From Bacteroidales bacterium UBA3764 (GTDB lineage: Bacteria; Bacteroidota; Bacteroidia; Bacteroidales; UBA932), in the NCBI GenBank assembly GCA_002371115.1, contig DFFY01000108.1, positions 1-8,714 of the forward strand: a DNA stretch of 8,714 nt. The letters run 5' to 3'. Below are positions 1 to 6,719 of this stretch, piece by piece. Position 1 is the stretch's first letter, and every line of letters begins with the position of its first letter. The notes under the pieces were generated by a model. The model saw nothing but the letters and a program-made list of their open reading frames with translations. It was not told the origin of the DNA and did no database searches. The position numbers were made by a program, and so were the translations under genes.

Positions 1-873
1 GGCTTCAACCTCTATTCGCCCACCTTTGTGCGGGGCCTCAGGAAGGAGGAAATCGACACGCTTGTGGACGATTTCGGCCATGCGGTGGAGCTGGCCCGGC
101 AGGCGGGTTTCGACTGCGTGGAAATCCACGCGGGGCACGGCTACCTCATCAGCCAGTTCCTGTCGCCGTACACCAACCATCGGCACGACGAATACGGCGG
201 CTCGCTGGAGAACCGCATGCGCTTTATGCAAAAGGTGATTCGCCGCGTGCTGGAGGTGGCCCGGGACGACATGGGCGTGGTAGTGAAGATGAACATGTAC
301 GACGGTTTCCGGAGCGGCATGCAGCGCGAAGAATGTCTGGAGGTGGCCCGCGAGCTGGAACGGCTGGGGGTGCATGCGCTGGTGCTGTCGGCCGGCTTTG
401 TGAGCAAGGCGCCCATGGCGGTGATGCGCGGGGCCATGCCGTTACGCACGCTGGCGCATTACATGGACATGCGCAAATTTTGGTGGCTCAAGGCGCTGGT
501 GCGCGGATTCGGCCGCCTCATGATACCTACCGTTCCGTACAAGGACGCCTATTTTCTGGACGATGCCAAAGCCTTCCGGGCGGCGGTGAAACTACCCCTC
601 ATCTATGTGGGCGGCATGGTTTCCCGCGCGGGGATGGAGGAAGTGCTGGCGGCGGGTTTCGATGCCCTCCAGATGGCCCGCGCGCTGGTGCGGGATACGG
701 ATTTTGTGAATAAACTCCGCAGCGGGGAAGTGGAGCGGAGCGAGTGCAGGCACTCCAATTATTGCATCGGGCGCATGTACACGCTGGAAATGCGGTGCAA
801 CCAGTGCGCCGGGCAGCTCCCGCCGGCCTTGCGGAAGGAAATTGAAAAAGCGGAGAAACGATGGTCGCGTTAA
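1..873 (+). CDS. Old Yellow Enzyme-type NADH:flavin oxidoreductase, 5' end outside window
   Basis: The reading frame is open from base 1, so the gene begins upstream; 290 residues are visible. It belongs to the FMN-dependent ene-reductase family (OYE, or the N-terminal barrel of 2,4-dienoyl-CoA reductase), which reduces activated C=C bonds with NAD(P)H. Visible family signatures are EIHAGHGYLISQFLSP (residues 41-56), DEYGGSLENRMRF (63-75), and the late barrel phosphate-binding region YVGGMVSRAGMEEVLAAGFDALQMARALV (in two parts, about 202-230). Near the C-terminus are four cysteines (249, 255, 266, 269) where FadH-type relatives carry a 4Fe-4S ligand set, but the spacing is different. No second FAD/NAD domain follows, so this is a stand-alone barrel. 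The stop codon lies 13 bases inside the next gene, implying an operon with translational coupling. Substrate is unknown. Confidence 0.88.
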   Translation, partial: GFNLYSPTFVRGLRKEEIDTLVDDFGHAVELARQAGFDCVEIHAGHGYLISQFLSPYTNHRHDEYGGSLENRMRFMQKVIRRVLEVARDDMGVVVKMNMYDGFRSGMQREECLEVARELERLGVHALVLSAGFVSKAPMAVMRGAMPLRTLAHYMDMRKFWWLKALVRGFGRLMIPTVPYKDAYFLDDAKAFRAAVKLPLIYVGGMVSRAGMEEVLAAGFDALQMARALVRDTDFVNKLRSGEVERSECRHSNYCIGRMYTLEMRCNQCAGQLPPALRKEIEKAEKRWSR

Positions 874-1625
874 TTACCGGTGGCAGCTCCGGGATGGGGC
901 TGGAATATGCCCGTCAGCTGGCGGAGAAAGGGTATGACCTGGTGCTGGTGAGCAACCGGGCGGAGGAGGTGACTGCGGCTGCATCGGCCTTGTGCGCGCA
1001 ATTCCCTGTAAAGGTGGAGGGGCATTTTCAGGATTTGGCCTTGCCTTCTGCCGCGGATGAGTTATTTGCCTGGTGCCAGGGGCGCGGCCTGGTGCCGGAT
1101 GTGTTGGTGAACAACGCCGGCATGTTCTTTTTCAAGGAACTGTCCGGGGCCGATTTGGACCGGGTGCAGGCCATGCTGAACCTGCATGTGACCACCATCA
1201 CCCGGCTGAGCATCCTCTTCGGGGAGGCCATGAAGCAGCGGGGGAGCGGGTATATCCTCATTGTGTCCTCTATGGCGGCGCGGCTTCCGGTGCCCGGCAT
1301 CACACTGTATGCGGCCACCAAGGCCTATCTGCGCAGTTTTGGCCGTTCGCTGTCCTATGAGCTGCGCCCGTACGGGGTAGGGGTGACCACGGTGTGCCCG
1401 GCCGCCATCGCCACGCCGCTGTACAAGCTCAAACCCTCGCTCATGGACCTGGGGGTGAAACTTCGCGTAATCCATACGCCCAAGTGGCTGGTCCGGCGTG
1501 CGTTATGGGCCTTGTTCCACCGCCGCCGCGTGGTGAGTCCCTCCTTCATGAACGTGTACCTCCCGCCGCTCATCGCCCTCCTTCCCGGCCCCCTGGTGCA
1601 GTGGCTCTGGAAGCGCTTCAAATAG
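861..1625 (+). CDS. Short-chain dehydrogenase/reductase (SDR)
   Basis: A complete 254-residue classical SDR, the normal length for the family, and a probable NAD(P)H-dependent ketone/alcohol oxidoreductase. The Rossmann cofactor motif TGGSSGMG is at residues 6-13, NNAG at 84-87, and the catalytic tetrad is Asn107, Ser137, Tyr150 and Lys154 (YAATK). The start ATG overlaps the end of the flavin oxidoreductase by 13 bases, so the two are probably co-translated and may act on successive steps of one lipid or steroid-like substrate (inference). The last 30 residues are rich in hydrophobic and Pro residues and end in a basic WLWKRFK, suggesting membrane association as in 3-ketoacyl reductases of lipid elongation. 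Specificity cannot be read from the sequence. Confidence 0.9.
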   Translation: MVALITGGSSGMGLEYARQLAEKGYDLVLVSNRAEEVTAAASALCAQFPVKVEGHFQDLALPSAADELFAWCQGRGLVPDVLVNNAGMFFFKELSGADLDRVQAMLNLHVTTITRLSILFGEAMKQRGSGYILIVSSMAARLPVPGITLYAATKAYLRSFGRSLSYELRPYGVGVTTVCPAAIATPLYKLKPSLMDLGVKLRVIHTPKWLVRRALWALFHRRRVVSPSFMNVYLPPLIALLPGPLVQWLWKRFK

Positions 1626-1635
1626 TCTATCCCCT

Positions 1636-1701
1636 CATGCCCGGCTCTTTCCCCGCCATGCCCGGCCCTTTCCCCCGTCATGCCCGGCTCCGACCGGGCA
1701 T
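1636..1701 (+). repeat. Three tandem CATGCCCGGC units, last one a REP-like hairpin
   Basis: CATGCCCGGC begins at 1636, 1657 and 1679 (periods 21 and 22). The first two units are followed by a pyrimidine run (CTTTCCCC). The third forms a perfect 8-bp stem, ATGCCCGG (1680-1687) with CCGGGCAT (1694-1701), and a 6-base loop. It lies just downstream of the SDR stop and leads into the long repeat R1. It resembles REP-type intergenic palindromes. It could help end SDR transcription, but no T-run follows. Confidence 0.75.
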
Positions 1702-1833
1702 CTCGTCCTCAAAAAAGCCCGTTTTTAAGGACGACAGGGCCAAAATACCCTTCTCATCCTCAAAATTGGTCCAAAATGAGGACGAGAAGGCCAAAACCAC
1801 CCTCTCATCCTCAAAAATGCCGCAAAACAAGGA
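1677..1833 (+). repeat. 157-bp repeat R1, inverted relative to R2 and R2'
   Basis: By direct comparison this block is the exact reverse complement of 8236-8392 (157 of 157 bases), with a partial third copy at 4276-4380. It is built of alternating direct and inverted copies of a core CTCRTCCTCAAAA, so it folds into several hairpins: the REP-like stem at 1680-1701, a stem around 1703-1735 and one around 1760-1801. Open frames crossing it give the same Ser/Lys/Pro-rich peptide in each copy and carry no coding signals, so I treat it as non-coding. It fills most of the gene-free stretch 1626-1882. It could be a MITE-like or BIME-like element. Confidence 0.9.
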
Positions 1834-1870
1834 GGAGCGGGAAACAGGGGGATTTCCCGAAAAAAATGCG

Positions 1871-1878
1871 TAACTTCG
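1871..1878 (+). promoter_or_regulatory. Possible weak -7 box before the galactosidase gene
   Basis: TAACTTCG differs by one base from the Bacteroidetes -7 consensus TAnnTTTG and lies 4 bases before the ATG at 1883. No convincing -33 TTG is found at the usual distance, and the start would be almost leaderless. Tentative. Confidence 0.3.
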
Positions 1879-1882
1879 CACT

Positions 1883-4270
1883 ATGAAAAAGACACTGCTG
1901 ATAACCTTCCTCATGGGCGTGGGCACGCTTGCACTGGCCCAGCCGGCCGGACGGCAATTATGGAACAATGACTGGACTTTCACCAAGGACGGCGCCTCCC
2001 GGGTGCTCACTCTCCCGCACGACTGGGGCGTGGAGCAGCCCTTTGTCCAGGAGAACCCCGGCGAAACCGGCAAACTGGCCTGGTGGGGCAAGGCCACTTA
2101 CAGCAAAACCCTGCTGGTAAGTGCCGATGACCTCCAAAAGGACCTCCGCTTAGAAGTGGACGGTGCCTTCTCCAACGCCAAGGTTTACGTAAACGGCCAC
2201 GAGGCCGGCGGCTGGCCCTATGGCTACGCATCCTGGTCCGTGGAACTTACCCCCTGGCTGCAGGAAGGAGAAAACAAGGTCGATATCGCCCTGGACAACA
2301 AGCCGGAAAGCTCCCGCTGGTACCCCGGCGGCGGCATTTATCGCAATGTATGGCTCACCCGCACGGAAAAAACGGCCGTAGCCCATTGGGGCACGTATGT
2401 CACCACCCGCCCAGAAGGCAGCAAGGCCCTGGTGACCCTTCGCATCAAGATGAAGGCGGAAAAGCCCCAGCCCGTCACCGTGAGCACGGACATTATATAT
2501 AAAGGTATGATTGTCGCCCATAGCGCCGCCCAAACGCAGATTTACGACGGCCGCGAGCTGGAGCAGCAGTTCACCGTGGAGGAGCCGCACCGCTGGTCCC
2601 CGGCCACGCCGGCACTCTATGTGGCGCGCACCACCATCGGCCTGGAAAATGGCAGCACAGACACCTATGACACCGTTTTTGGCATCCGCACCGCGCAGTG
2701 GCGCACGGACGGGTTTTTCCTCAACGGCGCCCGTACCTTCCTTAAAGGCGTGTGCCTGCACCATGACGCCGGTGCGCTGGGAGCCGTGTGGAACGAGGAT
2801 GCCTGGGTCCGCCGCCTGACCCTGCTCAAGGCCATGGGCTGCAATGCCGTCCGCTGCAGTCACAACCCGCCCGCACCGGAGCTGCTGGACCTGTGCGACC
2901 GCATGGGCTTCCTGGTGATAGACGAACTCACGGACACCTGGACCTGGCCCAAGAAAGACAACGGCTACGCCACCCTTTTTGCCGATTGGGCGGAGAAGGA
3001 CCTGGTGGCCATGATTCACCGGGACCGCAACCACCCCTCGGTAATAGCCTGGAGCATCGGCAATGAATGTGGAGAACAGGGCGATGCCAGCCGCTGGTGG
3101 ATTCCCCAGATGCTCACGGACATCTGCCACCGGGAGGACCCCACCCGTCCCACCACCGCCGGCAACGACAACCCCTGGGCCTCTACGCAGCCCTACGCCG
3201 GCACGCTGGATGTCTATGGTTTCAATTACAAGCCGCACCTGTATGCGGAGTTTCGCGATGCCCATCCGGACCAGCCGTTCTACGGCTCGGAAACGGCCTC
3301 CTGCATCTCTTCGCGCGGGTTTTACCGCTTCCCGGTAGCGCAGGAGAAGGGTAAAGGCTGGTCCATGGAAGCCCCCTATCAGGTCAGTTCATACGACTTA
3401 TACGCCCCCGGCTGGGCCTCCAAGCCGGACTATGAGTGGCAGTTTGAGGACGCCGTGCCGGAATGCGCCGGCGAGTTTGTCTGGACCGGGTACGATTACC
3501 TGGGCGAGCCCACCCCTTTCAACCTGGACCCGTCCGTATTCACCAACTTCCACACGGAGGAGGAGAAGGCCGCTTATAAAAAGTCGCTGGAAAGTTGGGG
3601 TAATACGGTGAGCGACGTTCCGCTGCCGTCCCGCAGTTCTTACTTCGGCATTATCGACCTCGCCGGTTTCCCCAAGGACCGCTACTGGCTGTACCAGGCC
3701 CGCTGGCGTCCGAACCACCCCATGGCCCACATCCTGCCGCACTGGACCTGGCCCGGCCGCGAAGGACAGGTGACCCCGGTGCACGTGTACAGCTCCGGCG
3801 ACGAGGCCGAGCTCTTCGTGAACGGCAAGTCCCAGGGCAGGCAGGCCCGCGAGGGCTACCGTTTTGTCTGGGACCAGGTGGTGTATGAGCCCGGTACGGT
3901 GGATGTCATCGTCTATAAAAGCGGCCTGGAATGGGCCCGCGACAAGGTGGTCACGGCTGGAAAAGCCTCCAAACTGGCTGCCAGTATAGATTATGCTGGC
4001 GAAGACCTCACCTACGTGACGGTGGATGTGCTGGACCGCAAGGGCATCCTGGTGCCGGATGCCGCCCAGGAGCTCAGCTTCACCGTTAAGGGCCCGGCGG
4101 TCATTCTGGCCACCGATGCCGGTGACGCCACCTCCCACGTGCCGTTCTACAGCCACACGCTGCCCGCCTTCCACGGCAAGGCATCGGCCATTGTCCGCCG
4201 CACCGGCGAAGGCCCTGTCACCGTCACCGTAAAAGCCCGCGGCCTCAAAACCGCCACGCTACAACTGTAG
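1883..4270 (+). CDS. Secreted glycoside hydrolase family 2 (beta-galactosidase-like)
   Basis: A complete 795-residue GH2 enzyme that hydrolyses terminal beta-linked sugars, most likely beta-galactosides, outside the cytoplasm. Residues 1-19 form a signal peptide (KK, hydrophobic core, ALA before Q20). Next come a jelly-roll sugar-binding domain (about 25-165), an immunoglobulin-like domain (about 170-275) and a TIM barrel (about 278-600). The acid/base is Glu395 in SIGNEC after HRDRNHPSVIAW, and the nucleophile is Glu470 in FYGSETAS; the GH2 signature SHNPPAPELLDLCDRMGFLVIDE is also present (in part 326-348). The C-terminus has a DUF4982-like domain (about 600-690, with ELFVNGKSQG) and a GH2 C-terminal Ig-like domain (about 700-795). 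No susC/susD or other glycan gene is adjacent, so the substrate glycan is unknown. It is flanked by inverted repeats, and its last codons are duplicated at 8174-8230. Confidence 0.93.
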   Translation: MKKTLLITFLMGVGTLALAQPAGRQLWNNDWTFTKDGASRVLTLPHDWGVEQPFVQENPGETGKLAWWGKATYSKTLLVSADDLQKDLRLEVDGAFSNAKVYVNGHEAGGWPYGYASWSVELTPWLQEGENKVDIALDNKPESSRWYPGGGIYRNVWLTRTEKTAVAHWGTYVTTRPEGSKALVTLRIKMKAEKPQPVTVSTDIIYKGMIVAHSAAQTQIYDGRELEQQFTVEEPHRWSPATPALYVARTTIGLENGSTDTYDTVFGIRTAQWRTDGFFLNGARTFLKGVCLHHDAGALGAVWNEDAWVRRLTLLKAMGCNAVRCSHNPPAPELLDLCDRMGFLVIDELTDTWTWPKKDNGYATLFADWAEKDLVAMIHRDRNHPSVIAWSIGNECGEQGDASRWWIPQMLTDICHREDPTRPTTAGNDNPWASTQPYAGTLDVYGFNYKPHLYAEFRDAHPDQPFYGSETASCISSRGFYRFPVAQEKGKGWSMEAPYQVSSYDLYAPGWASKPDYEWQFEDAVPECAGEFVWTGYDYLGEPTPFNLDPSVFTNFHTEEEKAAYKKSLESWGNTVSDVPLPSRSSYFGIIDLAGFPKDRYWLYQARWRPNHPMAHILPHWTWPGREGQVTPVHVYSSGDEAELFVNGKSQGRQAREGYRFVWDQVVYEPGTVDVIVYKSGLEWARDKVVTAGKASKLAASIDYAGEDLTYVTVDVLDRKGILVPDAAQELSFTVKGPAVILATDAGDATSHVPFYSHTLPAFHGKASAIVRRTGEGPVTVTVKARGLKTATLQL

Positions 4271-4380
4271 GCTCATCCTTGTTTTGCGGCATTTTTGAGG
4301 ACGAGAGGGTGGTTTTGGCCTTCTCGTCCTCATTTTGGACCAATTTTGAGGATGAGAAGGGTATTTTGGCCCTGTCATCC
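4214..4380 (+). repeat. Left copy of 167-bp direct repeat flanking the island
   Basis: Matches 8174-8340 in the same orientation with two differences (4302 C versus T, 4377 A versus G). It contains the last 19 codons of the galactosidase including the stop, plus the first part of repeat R2. Similarity ends abruptly at 4380/4381 and begins at 4214. At both differing positions the right copy agrees with R1, so the left copy is the altered one. Confidence 0.95.
4276..4380 (-). repeat. Partial repeat R2 (inverted relative to R1)
   Basis: Reverse complement of the right-hand two thirds of R1, interrupted at 4380 by the island. It contains a 14-bp stem, 4319-4332 with 4347-4360, that includes one G-U pair when read as top-strand RNA. 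It directly follows the galactosidase stop and could serve as its 3' structure, though there is no clear terminal T-run. Confidence 0.85.
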
Positions 4381-4566
4381 CGGCGTCAGTCCTTCTTCGC
4401 CGCCCTTCCCGACGAGTTCGACCGCCAAGACTACTTGGAAGCCGCAGAGCGCACCGGAATCCCTTCCAGCACTGCCGAGAAGTGGATTCGGACCTTCTGT
4501 GACGACGATGGTCCGTTGGAAAAACTCGACCACAATCGATACCGAAATATTCATTTTCCGTTTTGA
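4381..4566 (+). pseudogene. 3' fragment of a protein with winged-helix-like C-terminus
   Basis: An open frame of 61 residues with no start of its own begins exactly at the island border and ends with TGA at 4564-4566. The peptide (FFAALPDEFDRQDYLEAAER, then GIPSSTAEKWIRTFC and a final HNRYRNI) reads like a small helix-turn-helix tail. Similar tails are seen at the C-termini of DUF3987/VirE-N-type proteins on Bacteroidetes mobile elements; that family assignment is from memory and tentative. It suggests the island was cut out of a larger element. Confidence 0.45.
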
Positions 4567-4591
4567 CCGCTCCATTCTTTTTGTAACTTTG
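4563..4591 (+). promoter_or_regulatory. Promoter for the methylase-DpnI genes
   Basis: TTG at 4563-4565, 18 bases, then TAACTTTG at 4584-4591, an exact TAnnTTTG match. Expected transcription start is about 4597-4600, giving a leader of roughly 10 bases before the ATG at 4610. It would drive the truncated methylase, the endonuclease and the small gene together. Confidence 0.65.
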
Positions 4592-4609
4592 CAAAAATAT
4601 GATGTGCTT

Positions 4610-5326
4610 ATGAGATTGTTTGAAGATACAACACAAGCCCGTCCGTTTATCAAATGGGTTGGAGGGAAGACACAGCTGCTTGACGAGGTTAAGAAGTCGC
4701 TACCTCGCGATTTCGCTACCCGCCAACACATTACTTATGTAGAGCCGTTTGTGGGTGGTGGTGCCGTGATGTTTTGGATTCTTCAGGCGTATCCCAATAT
4801 CGAAAGAGCTGTCATCAACGATATTAACGAGGAACTTATCTGCACTTACCGGGTTATAAAGTCCGACGTTGGGGCACTCATTTCCACGTTGACCGCTATC
4901 CAGGCTGAATATATTCCTCTGGACGCAGAAGCCCGGAAGGGCTACTTCATGGAAAAGAGGGCATTGTTCAACACCAAGAAAACCTCTCCTGTAGAAACGG
5001 CCGCCCTGTTCATCTTCCTTAATCGCACTTGCTTCAACGGCCTTTACCGCGTGAACTCAAAGGGCGAATTCAACGTTCCTCACGGCAAGTACGCGAATCC
5101 CCGCATCTGCGATGCTGACAACCTCCGTGCTTGTTCCGAAGTTCTGCAGAAGGTAGAAATCCTTTGTGGCGATTTTGCTGAGACTGGACGCTACGCCGGT
5201 CCCGATACGCTGTTCTATTTCGATCCTCCTTACAAGCCCATCACGGAGACCTCTTCATTTACCTCCTACGCGAAAGAAGGGTTCAATGATGCTGAACAGA
5301 TTTGTGTCTATGAATTTGCAATTTGA
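4610..5326 (+). pseudogene. dpnM: Truncated D12-class adenine methyltransferase (Dam/DpnM-like)
   Basis: The 238 residues align by eye with Dam/DpnM (GATC N6-adenine methylases, usually 270-285 residues). Visible are motif X FIKWVGGK (13-20), the SAM-binding motif I VEPFVGGGAV (44-53), the target-recognition stretch NRTCFNGLYRVNSKGEFNVP (138-157) and motif IV FDPPYKP (204-210). Homology continues through TSSFTSYAKEGFNDAEQ (214-230) and then stops: the frame reads ICVYEFAI and ends 17 bases inside the endonuclease gene. The C-terminal part with motifs V-VIII (about 50-80 residues) is missing, so it is very probably inactive. That loss is also required by biology, since active GATC methylation would expose the host DNA to the adjacent enzyme. 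The frame is otherwise undamaged and has its own promoter, so it may still be translated. Confidence 0.85.
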
Positions 5327-6083
5327 TAGCAACCGTGCTATTGGATATAAAAGCGGCTCCCAGATATCTAGGGTCATTACCGAGGGTTGGATATCTGATA
5401 ACATGTATTGTCCAATATGTGGTGCGCCAATTCTATCGCATTATACAGCCAACAAGCCCGTTGCGGATTTCTATTGCGATGAATGCAGCTCCGATTTTGA
5501 GCTGAAAAGCAGAGAAAGTAAAACCTCTCATATTGGCCGGACCATTGCCGACGGGGCATACAGGACGATGATTGAAAGAATCACATCTAGCCGCAATCCA
5601 AACCTATTTGTCATGACCTACTCAGATTGGGCAGTTAATAATCTAATGCTGATTCCTAATCATTTTTTTACCCCGGCAATAATAGAGAAACGACCGCCTT
5701 TGAAAGATACTGCACAACGAGCCGGATGGGTCGGTTGTAACATTGAGATAGGTGATATCCCACAAAGTGGACGTATTTTTATCGTTAAAAACAGCGTTCC
5801 GGAGGATAAACATAAGGTGATAGACCTCTATAATCGCTCCCTCTCGCTCAGGACAGACAGTATGGACAGTAGAGGCTGGTTATTAGATGTACTCAAGTGT
5901 GTTGAAAGAATCCCTTTCAAGTCCTTCACATTGAATCAGGTATATGCTTTTGAAGTAGAGTTGCAGGTGAAGCATCCTGGCAACAACTTCGTTAAAGACA
6001 AGATACGTCAACAACTCCAATTATTACGGGATAAAGGTTTTATTGAATTCACTTCCCGAGGAAACTATAGAAAAATCATTTAG
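5310..6083 (+). CDS. dpnC: DpnI-family methyl-directed restriction endonuclease
   Basis: The 257-residue protein is collinear with pneumococcal DpnI (254 residues), a type IIM enzyme that cleaves Gm6ATC and ignores unmethylated DNA. The PD-(D/E)XK site is Asp53 (in KPVADFYC), Glu64 and Lys66 (FELKS), matching DpnI numbering. A zinc site is formed by CPIC (34-37) and CDEC (56-59). Other shared stretches are TIADGAYRTM, RAGWVGCNIEIGDIPQSGRIF and the final winged helix with KDKIRQQLQLLRDKGFIEF and GNYRKI. I chose the ATG at 5310 over longer frame extensions because it gives DpnI length and the DpnI-like N-terminus. It overlaps the truncated methylase by 17 bases, so translation is probably coupled. 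It should destroy incoming DNA from Dam-positive phages or plasmids. All key residues are present. Confidence 0.93.
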   Translation: MNLQFDSNRAIGYKSGSQISRVITEGWISDNMYCPICGAPILSHYTANKPVADFYCDECSSDFELKSRESKTSHIGRTIADGAYRTMIERITSSRNPNLFVMTYSDWAVNNLMLIPNHFFTPAIIEKRPPLKDTAQRAGWVGCNIEIGDIPQSGRIFIVKNSVPEDKHKVIDLYNRSLSLRTDSMDSRGWLLDVLKCVERIPFKSFTLNQVYAFEVELQVKHPGNNFVKDKIRQQLQLLRDKGFIEFTSRGNYRKII

Positions 6084-6108
6084 TATTAACCACTTACTTG
6101 ATGTGTCT

Positions 6109-6420
6109 ATGAATGAGTATCTAATATTTACTCTTGAAGGGGAAACTATTGCACCAAATCATGATGTGGAAGTTGAAGACTGCCAATTACTTGGACGTGT
6201 GCAAGCATCAACAGCTGCTGAAGCGCCGCATTTACTGTTAAAGGAGAATCCGTGGATTGAAGCTGCAGGCTTTACAGAGAGTGGTTTTATTCTTGAGCAG
6301 ATTGTTTCGAAGGAGCAGATATCCGATATCAGGCTAATAATTAATTACTTAGATGCGTGTTGTCTGCCCGCTTATCTTGCCTTAAGTCTGAATAGGCTGA
6401 AGGAGATGGTCCACAAATAG
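6109..6420 (+). CDS. Small protein of unknown function in the dpnD position
   Basis: A 103-residue protein starting 25 bases after the endonuclease stop. I do not recognise a family. Visible features: a short beta-like start (MNEYLIFTLEG), an acidic segment EVEDCQLLG (21-29), ENPWIEAAGF (46-55) and a C-terminal helical stretch ending in a basic LNRLKEMVHK. No signal peptide or membrane helix. In pneumococcus the DpnI cassette is dpnC followed by the small gene dpnD of unknown role, so this gene is its positional counterpart; sequence homology is not established. The start was chosen because the 13 bases around it repeat those around the endonuclease start. Confidence 0.7.
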   Translation: MNEYLIFTLEGETIAPNHDVEVEDCQLLGRVQASTAAEAPHLLLKENPWIEAAGFTESGFILEQIVSKEQISDIRLIINYLDACCLPAYLALSLNRLKEMVHK

Positions 6421-6424
6421 TATT

Positions 6425-6634
6425 TTCCATTCCAATCATGTTGCACGCTTCCTTGCTGAATTGGAATTCAAAATCCTCAACTGCATTACTTGGGTGAAGA
6501 CCAATCCTCCACCCAATCTATCCTGCCGTTATTTCACTTACTTAGCAGAGTACATCTTATGGGCTCGCAAAGAACAGAAAGTCGGCCATTACTACAACTA
6601 TGAGCTGATGAAAGAAATCAACGGCGGTAAACGG
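6425..6634 (+). pseudogene. dpnA: Internal fragment of DpnA-like (beta-class) DNA methyltransferase
   Basis: The frame gives about 70 residues including FKILNCITWVKTNPPPNLSC, RYFTYLAEYILWARKEQK and HYYNYELMKEINGGK, which match the middle of M2.DpnII (DpnA), the second methyltransferase of DpnII systems that also acts on single-stranded DNA. The N-terminal part with the DPPY motif and the C-terminal SAM-binding FxGxG part are both absent, and there is no start codon ahead of the homology. The frame runs on past 6634 into unrelated sequence. In a DpnII operon dpnA follows dpnM directly; here the endonuclease and small gene lie between the two broken ends. Confidence 0.85.
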
Positions 6635-6660
6635 TGTCTACTTTCGAAAATAAGTATTAA

Positions 6661-6676
6661 CGAAAAAATCTTTTCG
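6661..6676 (+). promoter_or_regulatory. Small hairpin between methylase fragment and ATPase
   Basis: CGAAAA (6661-6666) pairs with TTTTCG (6671-6676) across a 4-base loop. Two GTGTCTACTT motifs (6634-6643, 6676-6685) flank it. No T-run follows, so a terminator role is weak; it may only be debris of the junction. Confidence 0.3.
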
Positions 6677-6719
6677 TGTCTACTTCTCGCGCGCAGTGCA
6701 GTTTTTGTTACGTCCTTGG

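Noticed and set aside
1678..1886. Open frames across the repeats giving the same Ser/Lys/Pro-rich peptide (also at 4259-4636 and 8219-8452, minus strand)
   Set aside because: They follow the repeat copies on either strand, lack promoters and start context, and run into unrelated sequence at each end; they are a product of the repeat composition.
2150..4174. Long open frames on the minus strand opposite the galactosidase
   Set aside because: Typical shadow frames of a GC-rich gene; no family motifs and the plus strand encodes a complete GH2 enzyme.
4261..4380. Intrinsic terminator of the galactosidase
   Set aside because: Strong stems are present but none is directly followed by a T-run; the same structures occur in other contexts as part of the repeat.
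5166..5309. N-terminal extension of the DpnI-like protein
   Set aside because: It would overlap methylase coding sequence in another frame, adds 48 residues absent from DpnI, and the ATG at 5310 gives the expected length.
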